Below, piece by piece: positions 12,388 to 24,802 of a stretch of 51,641 nt of DNA. The notes under the pieces were generated by a model, which was not told the DNA's origin, did no database searches, and was given only the letters and a program-made list of their open reading frames with translations. The DNA is taken from assembly GCA_015039465.1 (NCBI GenBank), contig MU130033.1, positions 15,236 to 66,876 on the forward strand, in the 5' to 3' direction. Numbering within the stretch: the stretch's first letter is position 1; each line of letters starts with the position of its first letter. A program made the position numbers and the translations under genes. The stretch comes from Phlegmacium glaucopus. Its lineage: Eukaryota > Basidiomycota > Agaricomycetes > Agaricales > Cortinariaceae.

Positions 12388-13997
12388 GATAGTAGGACTG
12401 AGAATCCCTGAGAGACATGCTTTGACTAGAAAAAGACTCGGTTGAATAATCCTGTCACTCGTGTCGACGCGAACCTTGTTCCACTTTTGACTTTAATAAC
12501 CTTATGTAAACTGGTCTTCTCCTTGGCCTCGAGGCCTGGCAACTCCTCACTTGGTATATGAATGGACCACATGTACTACTAGTACAAGGACACTAAATAT
12601 ATTTGGTCGTTTTTAATTCTATATACAAGTTTTTCATGATATCCTTTGTCTCCTCCAAGTTCCGACCGAGGCGTTTACGGGCGCAAACAACGGCTACTAA
12701 GTATTATGTATATATGTACGGAGGTCCGTCAGTTGCCCTTTTTTCTTTTCTTTTTCTTTTCTTTTCGAAAAAGCAGATTTCTTCTAGGCGGGACGAAAAC
12801 GACCATTAGCCCGAGGAGCTTGCCACAAAACGATCAGCATTTGGATAACTAAATTTGATCAAGGAACTCTGGTTAGACTTTTCGCGTTCCAGTTGGGGTT
12901 CCCCCTCGGCTTTTCGACGACTTTTGAGACTCTAAAAACTCTGAACCGCCCTGAGAGTCGGAGAAGTACCACAAGCTACATAGTATACTTACTTCGGCAC
13001 TTGCTCAGGTTGTTAGCCTTATTTGATTTTAATGCCACCCGCCACTCCGAGTCGTTCATCAGGTCAAGACTTGAGACGGGGAAAGGTGATTCTAGGTCGA
13101 TTCTAATAGTTCTAGTACGTCTGGGCTTCTCATATAAAAAAAAAGTACGCCACAGTGACTCTCTGGCTTCGTGAAAAGGACTACAAGCCCTCCGCAAATG
13201 GGCCTTGAAATTCCTTCTCGTTTCTTGGATTTACGCACACGGCCCCCAACACCTGTTCAACTTCTTTTCCCCCCCATCAGATCGACTAGGAAATCCAAAA
13301 GTACTATATGCGCGTTTCTTCGCCGACACTACAAGGTTCAGGCTATCAGAACTTCGGGATCCCGGATAATTTCACGTGGAAATCGAACAGGTGCAGGCAT
13401 TGACCAAAAGACGGAAGGAATTGAAAGGTGGCCTGTTCTGGCGAGACTCTAGAGCTTTAGGCTCTCGAGAGAAGCGTATCTTGGAAAAAAAAAAGAATTG
13501 GAGATTTCTATGACGTATTTTTATCAGATCGTGACATGGCGAGGATTCCAATTTCTTCAGTCGTTCACTCGTTCAAAACTCTGCTGCTGAATGTGATACT
13601 GAACAATTCTAAGTTACTGTATGTACGCCATGTGCTTTCAAGGTCTTGAAAATCATGAATTATACTATGTTGAGGTTTTTGGGTCCAGGAAACTTCGCAA
13701 ACGTTTGGCTTTCGTAACCTGAATGAAAAAGACAGGGTTGAGACTCTGGACCTATTTGGTTGACAAGAGTCTGACGTATGAATGTCTTTTGACAATTAAT
13801 ATTGTTAAATGTCAGAAAGCATTGAGCTTGAGCCTGAAGTGATGAATGTTGAATGCCATGCCTACATACATAGACTACAACGAGGTCGGGTTAACGGGCC
13901 GGTATCTGCTTCTCTGGCCTGGATCCATTTTTGGAAGAATCACTTTTGATTTCCAACAACAACACCCTGCGCATTCTTCAGTCCCTCGCAAGGCTCT
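12388..13997. other. Intergenic, divergent promoters; one unexplained ORF
   Basis: This 1.6-kb stretch separates divergently transcribed genes and carries T-rich and CT-rich tracts (for example 12,735-12,770). No convincing gene was found. A 51-codon stop-free frame at about 13,895-14,050 (containing LEESLLISNNNTLRIL) overlaps the first exon of the next gene in another frame; it has no start codon or homologue I can recall and is left unassigned. Confidence 0.45.
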
Positions 13998-15369
13998 ATG
14001 GAGACTACCTTGACCATCAACATACCGGCCCCAAGTGCAAGAGTTAAGGGAGCAGGAGGAGGTGCGGGAGAGAAGGAGGAGAAGATCAAGGTTGGTTAAA
14101 ACCTTTCCAAACTGCCATGGTTTCACGCATCATTTAGCGGCCTTTATATCTCCAATAGACCCATTCTGAAAAGAACATTTCTTATAAAGAAAAGTTACTA
14201 ACGTTTCCTCTGCTACAAATTTTGGTGGCAAATATTTAAATTCTTTTTTTTAAAAAAGGTTCCATAAAACGAGGGAGAAATACGATAAAGTAACCGCGGT
14301 AAGTTTAAAACCGAAGCTACCTTTTTATAGATATCGAATATCGGACTAATGAAATATGTTTTCTTTTTTGGTTGTTTTTTGGTTGTTTTTGAAAAGACTC
14401 ATGAAGTGTATCAAAAAAATCTGGATGTTGCGAATGCGATTGTCAAGAATCTTCAAGCAGAGAACGAGTACGCAAATCGTCTCTTTTTCTTCCTTTCGAA
14501 ATCTGACTACGCGATATTGTTTAGCTTATTGTTAGACGCCATGTTCCTTGCTGATGCAGGTCTCTACGATAGATATTTCTCTGCAGCTCCAGGAACAGTT
14601 TCACCTCCTCTAGACCCATACATGTTTCCAGAATCGAGTTTTGTACCACCACCGCCACCACCACCACCAGCATCATCATCGTCATCATCTCAACCACGCT
14701 ACTCACCACAACACGCCAGATATCAACCACCACCTCCACATTCAACTTCACACGCTCCATACCAACAACATCCAAGGCATTCGTCATCATCGTCCAGTGC
14801 TGCTCAAGCTAATATCGCCGGTCCATCATCATCCTCTTCACACCACTCTCAACGTCCACATCACCGTGATCATCACCACCACCACCACCAACACCACCAG
14901 CACCACCAGCACCATCTTTCAATAAACAAAAGACGTAATGATGTTGGTCCATCACCACCTGAAGATATCGGTCTATTAGGCATCCCACCACCGGCATCGG
15001 CAGCTTCGGCAGCATCTACTACGAATTCATCTTCTATACCCGCCTCTGGTGAATTTGATCCTTCATATGATATTCCTTATAGAAGAACTTCAAGGACGTC
15101 AGCTGGTCATCAAGGTCATTTGAACGGAAATAGCAATAACAATGGAAATGGCAGCGGGGGTGGGGACAGTGGCGTCGGAGGTAGTATGCATGTTGTGAAC
15201 GGTGGCGGACATGGTAGATCGCTGGAGGTGCTGGAGGTACGTGTCAATTCTTCATTCATTTTTATTTTCATAATACCAATATATATGCTCCCTTTTTTGT
15301 TAGCGCCTTGCAGATGACGATGATATGACGGATATCACATCACCTGAGTTCGTCAATGGACGTTCTTAA
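13998..15369 (+). CDS. Coiled-coil, His/Ser/Pro-rich protein; possible INO80 subunit Iec3-like
   Basis: Exons 14259-14298, 14397-14467, 14525-15236 and 15304-15369 join in frame (295 residues plus stop). The first three give a charged helix, REKYDKVTATHEVYQKNL then AIVKNLQAENDLLLDAM, which resembles the conserved helix of the Iec3 subunit of the INO80 chromatin remodeller (KYRK...ENDRLLDLL pattern). The remainder is low complexity: Pro runs, Ser runs and a His-rich stretch near 14,870-14,920, ending in an acidic DDDDMTD tail. A first exon 13998-14090 (METTLTINIP start) fits as N-terminus, and the next intron has a perfect TACTAAC branch site, but its phase is one base off, so the 5' end is uncertain. 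The Iec3 identification is inference; another nuclear coiled-coil protein is possible. Confidence 0.5.
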
Positions 15370-16823
15370 AAAATGATGATTGTCAGTCATTTCATTATTA
15401 AGGTAAGGTTTAGTTCATCTATGGTATGTTGGCTACCTGTCTTGACAAGCATGGTAGACGTCTAGGCCAGACCGTGATCCTTTTTTTCCTTTTTTTTAAT
15501 TATTACAGATTGCAGTCGTCGTCATCTCTCTCTCTCCCCTTTTGTAGCGTTGCGTTTTTTTCCCTTCAATCCTTTGAAATTAGTAACTACCAGACCTCAT
15601 AAACAACCCAAAAAAAACCACTCTTTACCACCTTTCTGAATATAATCTGTAAAATCAGTTATGTAAATGCTTTTTTGTTTTGTTTTTGCCCCCCAGAACG
15701 AATAACAAAGAAAAAAAAAACCAATCCATTGCCAAACCAAAAACAGGGAACAAAAAAACCAATAAAACGTCCAGGCGGTGTGGGTATATTGATCATAAAA
15801 TGTACAGGAGAAGAAATCTTTTTCTATATAGGACAGGAAGGGAAAAAAGGTAACAAAAAAACCAAAAAAAAAAAGGAGGGTAAGTGAAGGAGCGGATAGG
15901 TAGTTAGAGCGGTAAAGACAGGAAGGGCGGGGTGGTGATGGTGGTGAAACGGTGGAGGAGAGGCATTCATGGCAAAAAAAAAAAGTTCTTTTTTGGGAAG
16001 TGTGTAGCAACCTATGTAAAAAAAGAATGCTAGGCAGGACGACAACACCCAGAGGAAGCAACACTACAACCAAAAAAAAAATAGAGCAAGGAGAGAGGGA
16101 GAGAGAGATGAGGGATGTGTGTTAGGTAGTGGGAGAAAAAAAGATGTATATATATGAAAAGGGCTACAGATTTAAGGATTGGGGAATGCGTTTTTGTTTT
16201 TCTCTCGAGGGGACCACCGTATTGGCATATAGAGGTTTCTGTTTTTTTTTTTGGTGTGGGAAGGGGCGAAAGCAGGATTGGAGTTGAAAAAAGGAAAGGA
16301 AGAATTCATGAAAAGATCGTGAACCAAATTTATAATTGCGTTATGTGCGTTGTGGTGCAATGAGTGCAAATCGTTGTTGTTGTTGTTGGGGGGTATCTGC
16401 GAAAGCAAAGCAACAGAGAGTGATTGAGAGGGGTAGGGGAAAAAGAGGAAAGAAAAGAGAAGAAAAAGAAAGATATATAAAAGAAAAGTTGACAGTCGGG
16501 AAAAAGAAAAAACCAAATCTTTGAGTACAAGGAAGGAGAAAAAAAAGTCCTGTTGGATTTTTATGTCTAAATTTTTTTTTGAAACCAGATTGGACCAAGA
16601 GGGGGGGATTTAAGCAGGCGAGAGGAAAGTGAGAGAGCTATGAATGAAGGGAAGGTGGAGGGGAGGCAGTGGTCGGGCGAAATGTCTTGTGGCATGACCA
16701 GCAACAAGAATCACCTAACCTCTCTCTCAAAAAAGAGGAGGAAAGGCCTATTTGAACGTGCAGTTGCAGGCCCGAAAATGACACACGCCGACCTCATCTC
16801 AACCCTATAGACCCCCGCTTGCT
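15370..16823. other. Convergent 3' region, poly-A/poly-GA rich, no gene seen
   Basis: The stretch lies between the 3' ends of two converging genes. It is full of A-runs of 8-10 bases and AG-rich tracts (15,700-16,550), which create stop-free frames coding only Lys/Phe-rich low complexity. It probably holds two long 3' UTRs and terminators. Confidence 0.5.
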
Positions 16824-19800
16824 TCATCTCGGATGACCTCCCATATCATTCTCCACAGTTGTAATCGACAACAAAGGAGTGCTTGCATTTCCACTCCTAC
16901 CCATATTGGGGATCCCAATACGAGACACCATCCCACTTCCACTTCTCGGTCGTCCCATTCCTTGTCCCCCACCTGATCCATTTCCTTGTCCACCAGAAGC
17001 TCCCATCCCTCCTTGCTGATGCTGCTGTTGATGTTGCTGCTGCTGTTGCTGCCAAGAATGCATCGTCCCCAACCCACTAGCACTTCCATATCCCAAAGGC
17101 GCACTATCACTCCTCGCCCTACTTGATTTCTTGGGTACAGTCAACGTGGCCAAGCCGTTACCCGATCCAGGAGAAGACACGGAAGACAGCAAACTCATAG
17201 CATCCGATGCGTTTCCTCCGCCTCCACCGACTAGTCCTCCAATAACTCCAGTATTTATGCCGTTAACACCTCCATCATCCAATCTCTGTCGTTTCGTACT
17301 AGGCCTCCCTGAAGGAGGTGGATCACACGATCCATCATCAAACAAGTCCATCGTTATCGATCCAGGCGAAGATGGTAACGGAGTAGAAGAACTACTATCC
17401 CCCGCTCTTGAATACCCACTACCATGTTGGAAATTATGTTGACGAGAAGTCGAATGTGGATGATGGTGGGGTAGTTGTTGATGTTGTTGATGCGCGTGGT
17501 GCGCATGCTGTTGTTGATGGTGGTGATGATAACCACCCTGAAAATCTGAAGTTGTAGGACTTGAATTTGGACTATTCAAAGAATGCATCATGTTCATGTT
17601 CATGCTGAGAGGAGGCGGGAAACGTGTAGAGGAAGTGGTGGTTGAAGGCGACGTTATGTAAATGTTGGGACTGTCGACTGTTTCCAATAAGTCTGGTGGA
17701 AATTGGGGTACTATGCAAGTAAATATATTAGCGTTTAAAACCAAGACTGATAGCAAGAAAGGACCGACCACTCCCTGGAAACCCTTTCCCAACCACATCC
17801 CATAACCGACCCACCACACTAACCAATTTCTCCACTTTCCTCCTCTCAGCCGTCAACTGATCCCACATTCTCCTATTTTCATCTCTCATCGCACCAAGTT
17901 GAGCAGCCACCTGAATCAATTAGAGGTTTTTTTATATAAAAAAAAGTCAGTAAGTATTTATTTGTAAACAGCAAAACTGAAGCAGAAATCTTTTGAAGGA
18001 AACACGTCTTTCATCTTCTTCTCGATGCGCAGGCCATAACACAAAATAAAACACTCACTTCCCCAGGCAATTCAACTCGATGTTTAATCGCCGGATCTGG
18101 TTCCAGCGCTTTACGTTTAATCTCATCCAACAAATCAGGTCGACCACGTAGAAACTTGTGATGAGAGAATTCCCATGTTTGTGCATCGGTGGAAGTTCGT
18201 TGGGCTCTCGGTGTCTGAAATGAAGAGGAGGGAAGGGGATGCGTCAATTAAAAGACCCCCAAGTTAAGAGAACGTGGACTACTGACCCTATTGATTTTAT
18301 GAAATCCATACATATTCAATTGACGCACAAAACTTGAGAACTAGACGGATAACAAACGTTGTTAGCCAATCATTGTCACCAAGAAAGAAAAAACCTACGT
18401 TATTATGCTTAAAATGCGATCCCAAGATACTTCTACTAAACTCTCCAACATTGGATACAACGAATGAAGTTCCTAGTTCTGTCCATGCTATAAATTGGGT
18501 TGATTTTGGGTCGTTAATCATTCTGGATTTGGATTGGTTGGGAAAGGCGATAATCAGCATCGAGTTGTCGGTTAGAAAATAGAAAAAGTGCCACAAGAAA
18601 GGGTAGAATGACAACGTAGGGAAAAAAAGAGCGATCGGAAAACAACAAAAAGAGAAGTTTAAACGGACGAGACGCGCCGTGTAAACGGGACATGGCGGAA
18701 GAAGATGCCAAGATGCGCCGGGCAAGTACGGGTAAATAGGAGGATGGTAGAAAATCAATGCTCGCGAGACGAGTGTAATCAAGAGGAAGGCAGACGCAGG
18801 TCAAGAAGCTGAAAGAACCGTAACTCACTGATACAACTTCGTCACGAAATTATTCGTCGCCAGTGGTTTACCAAGGACATTCATACTGCCACCCATACCC
18901 ACCATCCCTCCTCCGCTGCCTGTACCAAAAGAATCCTCAGCACCACTTGTACTTCCACTGCCATCTACAGGACTTCCATTACCCGCAGTTCCGCTACCCA
19001 TGCCACCACTACCACCAAAGTTCATTCCTGACATTGTATGACCCAAGCCATGATGAGGGTGCGCACCAAGGCCATGAGTATGGGGATGAATGCCCATACC
19101 AACGACACCATAAGCCGTCCTAACCTCCATATCATCGTAGGAAGAAGCTAGTTCCATAGCTGCGTCTCTAGCTTCATCGTCATAAAGCATAGGTTCTTCC
19201 TCGAGAAGAGCTGATGTTGTAGATGCTGTAGATGTTGGTGTTGTTGATGATGACAAGTTTACGTTTACTGTAAGACCTTGGTTTTGATTTTGTTGATTTC
19301 TGGATGGATGGACTGGACTGCTAGGACCTCCGTTAGTGGTAGAAGGAGGGTTGATTGAAGTTGAAGTTGAAGTCGGGCTAGGACCTGAACTGGAACCTGT
19401 GAAACTGCGTTTACGAGGAAGTTGAGAAGAATTCGTGGATGATGATGAACCTGCTCCCGCAGCAGCAATACCAGAGGAAGAGGAGGATCTTGAAGGAGCA
19501 GGAGTTCGTCTTGTATCATACCCTCCGCTAGAAGATGGCGGCACCGCTGTTTGAGGTGGTTGTGAGACTAGAGGTGAAGGGGGTGGTACGTTATTTGAAT
19601 CATAAGAGGAGCCAGGATCAAATTGAAAAGGACTTTGGATATGATGAGCATGTGTATGATGATGGTGTAGATGTTGTTGAAAGGGATTTGTGGTTGGACT
19701 GATCGGGGTAACTGCCGACGAGGAGGAGGGGGGTGGTGGTTGTGGATTGATAGGTGATAGATTGGTAGGTGAAGCGACAGTCAAAGAGGACAAGTTGAGA

Positions 19801-19958
19801 GACAAAGCTGCGGCGTTGTTAGTAGTGGTTGGCCGGTGTTCAGGACGGTCTGTTTGATAGTATTGAGTGTATTGTTCGTTGGTCGTAGGGAATGAAGGTT
19901 GTTGTAGCCAATGCTGTTGTTGGCGTTGTGGGTACTGGTTGTCGCTGTAGCTATCCAT
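16824..19958 (-). CDS. hsf1: Heat-shock transcription factor (HSF)
   Basis: Six exons join in frame: 18829-19958, 18399-18522, 18287-18340, 18059-18214, 17772-17910, 16824-17710; 829 residues. Residues about 371-474 are the winged-helix HSF DNA-binding domain: FVTKLYQMINDP, FIAWTELGTSFVV, the recognition-helix region FSSFVRQLNMYGFHKIN, and WEFSHHKFLRGRPDLL. Residues about 486-528 are a coiled coil (QLGAMRDENRRMWDQL) corresponding to the trimerisation region. A 370-residue Gln/Ser/Pro-rich N-terminal extension and a Gln/Gly-rich C-terminus look like activation regions. HSF trimers bind nGAAn repeats and drive chaperone genes in heat stress. Four introns interrupt the DNA-binding domain and its junction with the coiled coil; the first is unusually long (306 bp). 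The ATG at 19958 is chosen because the frame upstream opens only with TTG. Confidence 0.93.
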
Positions 19959-21291
19959 GGTCAAGGGGTACTATCATCAACCTTTTTTTTTCCTTTGGGC
20001 GGATGTAATTCTTTACGTGTTAATCGGTCCGAAATCTTTTCCCCTCCGTCGTCCCCTTTATTTAGGTCAGACGGAGACAAATGTCAAAAGGATCTTCACA
20101 AAAAGGGCCAGACGCCCGCCGCTGAAAAAGATTCTCCCTTCTGCCAGTGAAAAATTTGTCACACGAAGTTCTTGCTTACGCGCTGATAATTACAAGTAGC
20201 GGTTCGCTCGGTGTCAGCCCAGGTGAGCTGTAACCGCTACGTATACGCCGAACAACGAGTTCGAGTTCAATACTGAAACATTTCATGCTTCCCTCCTCCC
20301 TCTTACCTTTTGAGTCGTAGTCACTAGTAGTATGTAAACGGCGGCTGACCTATTGACATGACAACTTGATAACTTGACAAATTTCGCTTAGTGCGGCGTT
20401 GACATAAACATTTCTGTGACATTGACTGCCACACTCCCCACCCCCCGGCGTCCCCGGCGGGGTGGGATTTCGTTACATTTGACATTTTATCCGGATCCCT
20501 GAGTAGTAGGTATGCATGCACCTTGTGGTAATTACATTCGACATTGAGGGAATGAACGATGCTCACCCCGTGTCAAGTTCGAGCCTCATTGAATGGCCGC
20601 AATAGTGGCAGGATTATCGTTAACGCTAACGTTACGGCGGATATAACATGTTGAGGATATGCGAACTTACCTCGTCCACAGGGGGACACCGAGTCACGGA
20701 TTAAATTCTAGGGGGGTTAGGTGACTTAGGTCAGTGCCAAGGCCTTAACAGTCTTATTTTTTGGACGTCAAATTTATAGCACCTTTTATGTTTGGACGAT
20801 TTGGATTAATTCAGAGCCTTCAGGATATTTTCTACAGTGCTACATTGGTGCTACGTGTTAATATTATGCTTGGAAAGTATTCATTATTATAAATATTTAT
20901 AGGAAATAATACTTAGCATCCCGAACCATCAGACAAACAAGTGAAAATGCAAAGACATACAAATAAGGTGTTGCCGTAGCTCAGCTTGGGTCCGGCCTGG
21001 GTTACAGGCTGGTTTCACCAGCAGTGTGTAAGATACCCCCCTTTAATTTAGTGCTTTGAGAGATGGAGGGGAAGGGAAAACGGGCACTAGGGCCTAGGCA
21101 CCCAGTAGTTATAGTTCTTTAGTAATGTCTGCATGCCAGTGGAGTCTCGCTCTTTAGACCTAAATTGATATTAAAAATAACATAAAAAAGGACTTGTACC
21201 CCCGCCATAGACGAGTCGTGAGTTGAACGGGACCACATGCCTGAAAAATATATGCTCTCAATTCAAAATATAGATGATATATTCCCTAGAG
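19959..21291. other. HSF promoter region and border to the accessory block
   Basis: No gene found. The first 150 bases hold a T-run and TTCC-rich leader of the HSF gene. A GC-rich imperfect palindrome (CCCCGGCGTCCCCGGCGGGG) lies near 20,445. From about 20,700 the DNA becomes AT-rich. From about 21,180 it matches the 3' flank of the crinkler-like gene at the window start. Confidence 0.45.
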
Positions 21292-24200
21292 TCATGTACT
21301 AGCACATAAAATGTGATAACAAAACGAAGCCTGAGTTTGATTTCTGCCCAATGCTAGAATGTCATCATTCCTCCTCCTAAAATCCACATCATCAATTGTG
21401 TCCTTAACTTTGTCCCTAATATCACTACTACAAAACCCGCTCCAGTGGTCTGCACAAGTCGCCATCCCGGGATTCATCTTACGCCTCATGCTCTCAGCGC
21501 TCAGAACGTGCCGAGCAATACCATGAGTATATGCGGCCGGGAGGACTTTACAGACTTTCAAAAGATTTGTGTAGGTATCGTCGACTCGTCGTCCCCGGGT
21601 TTGATGACTCCAAAAGTATCAGAACATGCTTTCGCACACCAGATGTCAAATGAGGTGTATCTGGGGGATCCCTTGGAGGACTGGTCTGCTGCCCGTATCT
21701 TCGCCGTTCGCAGAAAACGTTCAGTCTGTGGCGGAATGACTTCAATGGCAGGTGAACGTGAAGCAAGAGCGAAAACCATTCGAATCACAGGTAAGGGTTC
21801 CTCCTCATCCATATCAAAGAAGCGGAGGAAGTAAGGATTCATCAGGTCAAACAAAATAACATTGGGCTTCGTTCTGAAGGCTGCGTCATTCTTCACCTGG
21901 ATGAAGATGGCCAAGACAATTGATTCTGGATAATTTCCCAGCACAATACATAAATGGAATGACAATGTCCACGCCGCGTTGACAATTGGTGCACAGGACA
22001 GCGGTGCCTCTAGCGATGAGTCTCCACAAGAAGTCACGCTTGATTACATTGGGATCAGTGATCTTTATAAAGTGGTTGAAATACACCTTCGACTCATTGA
22101 ATGTGGCTCCGAATGATCGTTGGCCTTCTGCGCGTTTTCGCGACTGGTCTGGCTTAACATTCAGGATATGGCCATGCTATTCCTTGGCTAGTAACTCTTT
22201 GATGAACGACTCCAGACTGACGGCTCTCGGTGTGGTGGGTTCGATATCGATCTCTGGGCTTTGATTCGCCTGACTTCTTGTGTTTGGCTTTGGAGGGAGT
22301 TGTGCTTTCTTATGATATGCCGCATCAGATGCAAGGATGAGCAGCAGCTCAGCTATCAGCTCTCCCCTGTCACCTTTATCCAACCCTGGCTTCTCCAGTT
22401 GCTTGAGGAGAGAACGGGGGATGTTGAAAGTAGGATTGTCTTTCATAAGACCACGGGCAGCCTCTGCAAGTATAGGCTCTGATGGAGAGACAGTCGTAGC
22501 CGTCTCGAAGCTGTCATGTACGACGAGGCAGACGCGCATATATTTTTCGACCTGTTCCAACTCACGCGCCCTGACTTCCGTGGATATCGGGTTAAACTCT
22601 AGTGCCAGGCGAACAGACAAGCAAGCTGCGAGCCCGAATAAGTACGAGATTAACCCCAATCTTCCATACATCGAGGCTTTATCCCAAATACCACCAATGA
22701 TTCTGCTTGCGTTTGATGAAGCCCATGGCCTGTCTTTTCTGAGGACTGAGATAGGCCAGCCACCATGCCCAACAGCGTTGTCCGAAATGAAGTGTGCGCT
22801 TCGACAGATGGGCTATCTTCCTGTGTATACCTTATTTCTGTCAACGACAGGCAATGTTCACGATTTCACACTGCCACCTAAGGAAGACGCATCCAAAACC
22901 AACAAACGGCTCTTCCATCGGCAACTGAAGCTCTTTCCTCCATTCACTGAGCTTGGATTTGATAAAATGCTGATAACCTTAAGATTCTCGAGGGCACTTT
23001 CGATATTGATGATGTCTCAAGGATAGGGTTCATGGCTAGATATGGCCGCCCATTGTAAGAGAGAAATTCTTTCTACCACTTGTCTTCTCTCAAAGATAGG
23101 TGTGTTAGATTTGGTTCTCGATACAAGAATGGCCTTGACCAAGACCAAAGATCAATCCTCCAATTTGCGGCAGAAAAGTTGACGGGGGGTCAGTCGAATC
23201 CTGCCGAGTTTCTTGAATCAGCTGGGGAAAGACTAGGTTGGATTCCCATGCTATTATTAATTGTTCAATAGACGCAGTAAATCGATAAGTACAGGAGATA
23301 AATGAGTGGATGTCATGCCCTCCTCTACAAAGCGGATGAACCAAAAAAAAATAAAGAAATGAGCGGGCGACCGACCAGTGAAGGTGATCTTATGGATTGG
23401 CTCTCCATTCCCCCAATGATCTTCGCTATTCAGGAGCTACGCACATATCAGGAATACATCATACCAGTAGAGTCCAATAAAGCTAGCATACCGATTTAGC
23501 TTGCGATATCACCCTGTTATAGAACAGAACTCGGTTAGACCCATGTTTTTCGAATGTTTGGCCGGCTCTCGTGTAATTTCGAAACTCCTGGGAGAAAAGC
23601 TCCCGACTTGTTTCGGGGGAGACATCCTTCATCGTCATCGCAATACCACCTAGGACCACATGCGCAGCTTTGAAAAGGCTGATCAAAAATGCTTGAGAAC
23701 GTTTATATGCGTCGATCTGGTTAAATGGTAGGCGTAGAAGAAAGTCGACTACTTGTGCATCGCCCGGCGGAAACCCTTGGAAGGCACAAAGAAATGAGGA
23801 TTACAACCAGAGAATAAGTATCACACACCAGGTCCATCTCTTCGTAGATTGATGGGAATTACTAGATGCTTTTTCGAGAGTTGGTCAACCATCCGGGACT
23901 TTCCTATGCAAGAGGATTGAATAATGGCTTGGTATCGCACAGAGGATCGGTAGTCCGACTGAATTTGACTTGTGATTGTTTCATAAAGAACATTGTGAGC
24001 ATCGCCAATGTAAGCTTCATCCCACGAACGCAATGTGGCTAAAGGATGATTCGCCATGATTGGAGTGAATTTCTAATAATTGCTCAATTACCGAGGCGGC
24101 CCTCTCCACTGGCAAGTTGGGAGTGGCGAAGCACAGCTAGCGGACAACCAGTTATTTTTTACAGAAAGCTTTTGGAACTGCCTTCACGTACCAAGGTTGC

Positions 24201-24495
24201 GTATATTCCGGAATTGCCGCTTTTTCGTGTCCTCGTCGATGATATTCTGGATTCGTTCATCTGACAGAAGAGTATTGAGTTCGTCGGCCGTGACCGTCTT
24301 GTAGATACCAGGGTACAGCTTTCTAGCGGATTCAACAACCCCGAGGAATACAAACCATCGTGTTGCATTAGACCCGACGACCCAATCATGATACCACAAA
24401 TAATATTTTTGTTTGACTGCTGAATCCTGTGCCTCATGTTCGGCATCTGACAGCAGATTTTCTGCGATAGCTTCAGTATCTGTATCTGTACCCAT
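21292..24495 (-). pseudogene. Crinkler-like NTPase/nuclease pseudogene with inverted internal segment
   Basis: On the minus strand the N-terminus starts at 24495 (ENLLSDAEHEAQ; LGVVESARKLYPGIY), with an intron donor GTACGT at about 24,193, then a P-loop-like exon (SSCIGKSRMVDQL, about 23,890-23,920) and an exon with AFLISLFKAAHVVLGG. The next part, carrying Walker B (LLAFDEAHGL), lies on the plus strand at 22,656-23,275. The nuclease half resumes on the minus strand from about 22,655 (ALEFNPISTE; IFIQVKN at about 21,920). Compared with the copy at 1-1422, I see a nonsense change (KELLAKE then TAG, about 22,175), a one-base insertion before the QVK motif (about 21,925) and an eight-base insertion near 21,583. 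The gene is dead. The family is NTPase plus PD-(D/E)xK nuclease. Confidence 0.82.
22656..23275 (+). other. Inverted segment inside the crinkler-like pseudogene
   Basis: The plus strand here encodes the second half of the NTPase (DEAH Walker B at 22,715, LFLSTTGNVHDFTLP sensor-like strand, FAAEKLTGGQSNPAEFLESAG), with a probable intron near 23,057-23,101. Both flanks encode the same gene on the minus strand. Reversing the segment would put LGWIPMLLL next to the segment starting LISYLFGLAACLSV, the order seen at the window start. The left breakpoint falls in or beside an intron that copy retains. Confidence 0.85.
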
Positions 24496-24802
24496 AGGAG
24501 AGGACAAAGGTCACATAATGTGATTGTTCAAGTCACGACAAGCCATGCCGAAGGCAGACTCCGCTCCACCTTGCAGATTCGAGCTTGTGATCGAATCCCT
24601 GTTCCACGATGCATACCTTGGTCTGGCATTGGACGGCCATATGCAAAACAGGAATAAAAGCTACCAATAGACCATCATCGATTAACGTTCCTTTGTGACT
24701 GCATCATACTTACAGCTAAAAGGTGAGATATTCAAAACCTTTTCAAAATTACGCTGACCGTGACAGGGACGTCCAGAAACCTCGACAAAATAACCGACAC
24801 CG
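24496..24802. promoter_or_regulatory. Bidirectional promoter between crinkler-like and F-box genes
   Basis: Only 307 bases separate the two divergent ATGs (24495 minus, 24803 plus). The F-box-proximal part (about 24,585-24,802) recurs before the F-box copies at 29,248 and, on the minus strand, before 42,573. It contains AATAAAAGC at about 24,651, a TATA-like site. The crinkler-proximal part recurs at 47,077-47,140. Confidence 0.55.

Noticed and set aside
13895..14050. 51-codon frame containing LEESLLISNNNTLRILQSLA
   Set aside because: Coherent-looking, but without start codon, splice partner or recognised homology, and it overlaps another candidate exon.
15597..16598. Several Phe/Lys-rich ORFs in both strands
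   Set aside because: Produced by poly-A and poly-GA tracts in convergent 3' regions; no recognisable protein.
20985..21045. tRNA-like string (GTAGCTCAGC then a GCTGGTTTCACCAGC hairpin)
   Set aside because: There is no TTCGAATCC-like T loop, acceptor stem or cloverleaf; probably part of a repeat.
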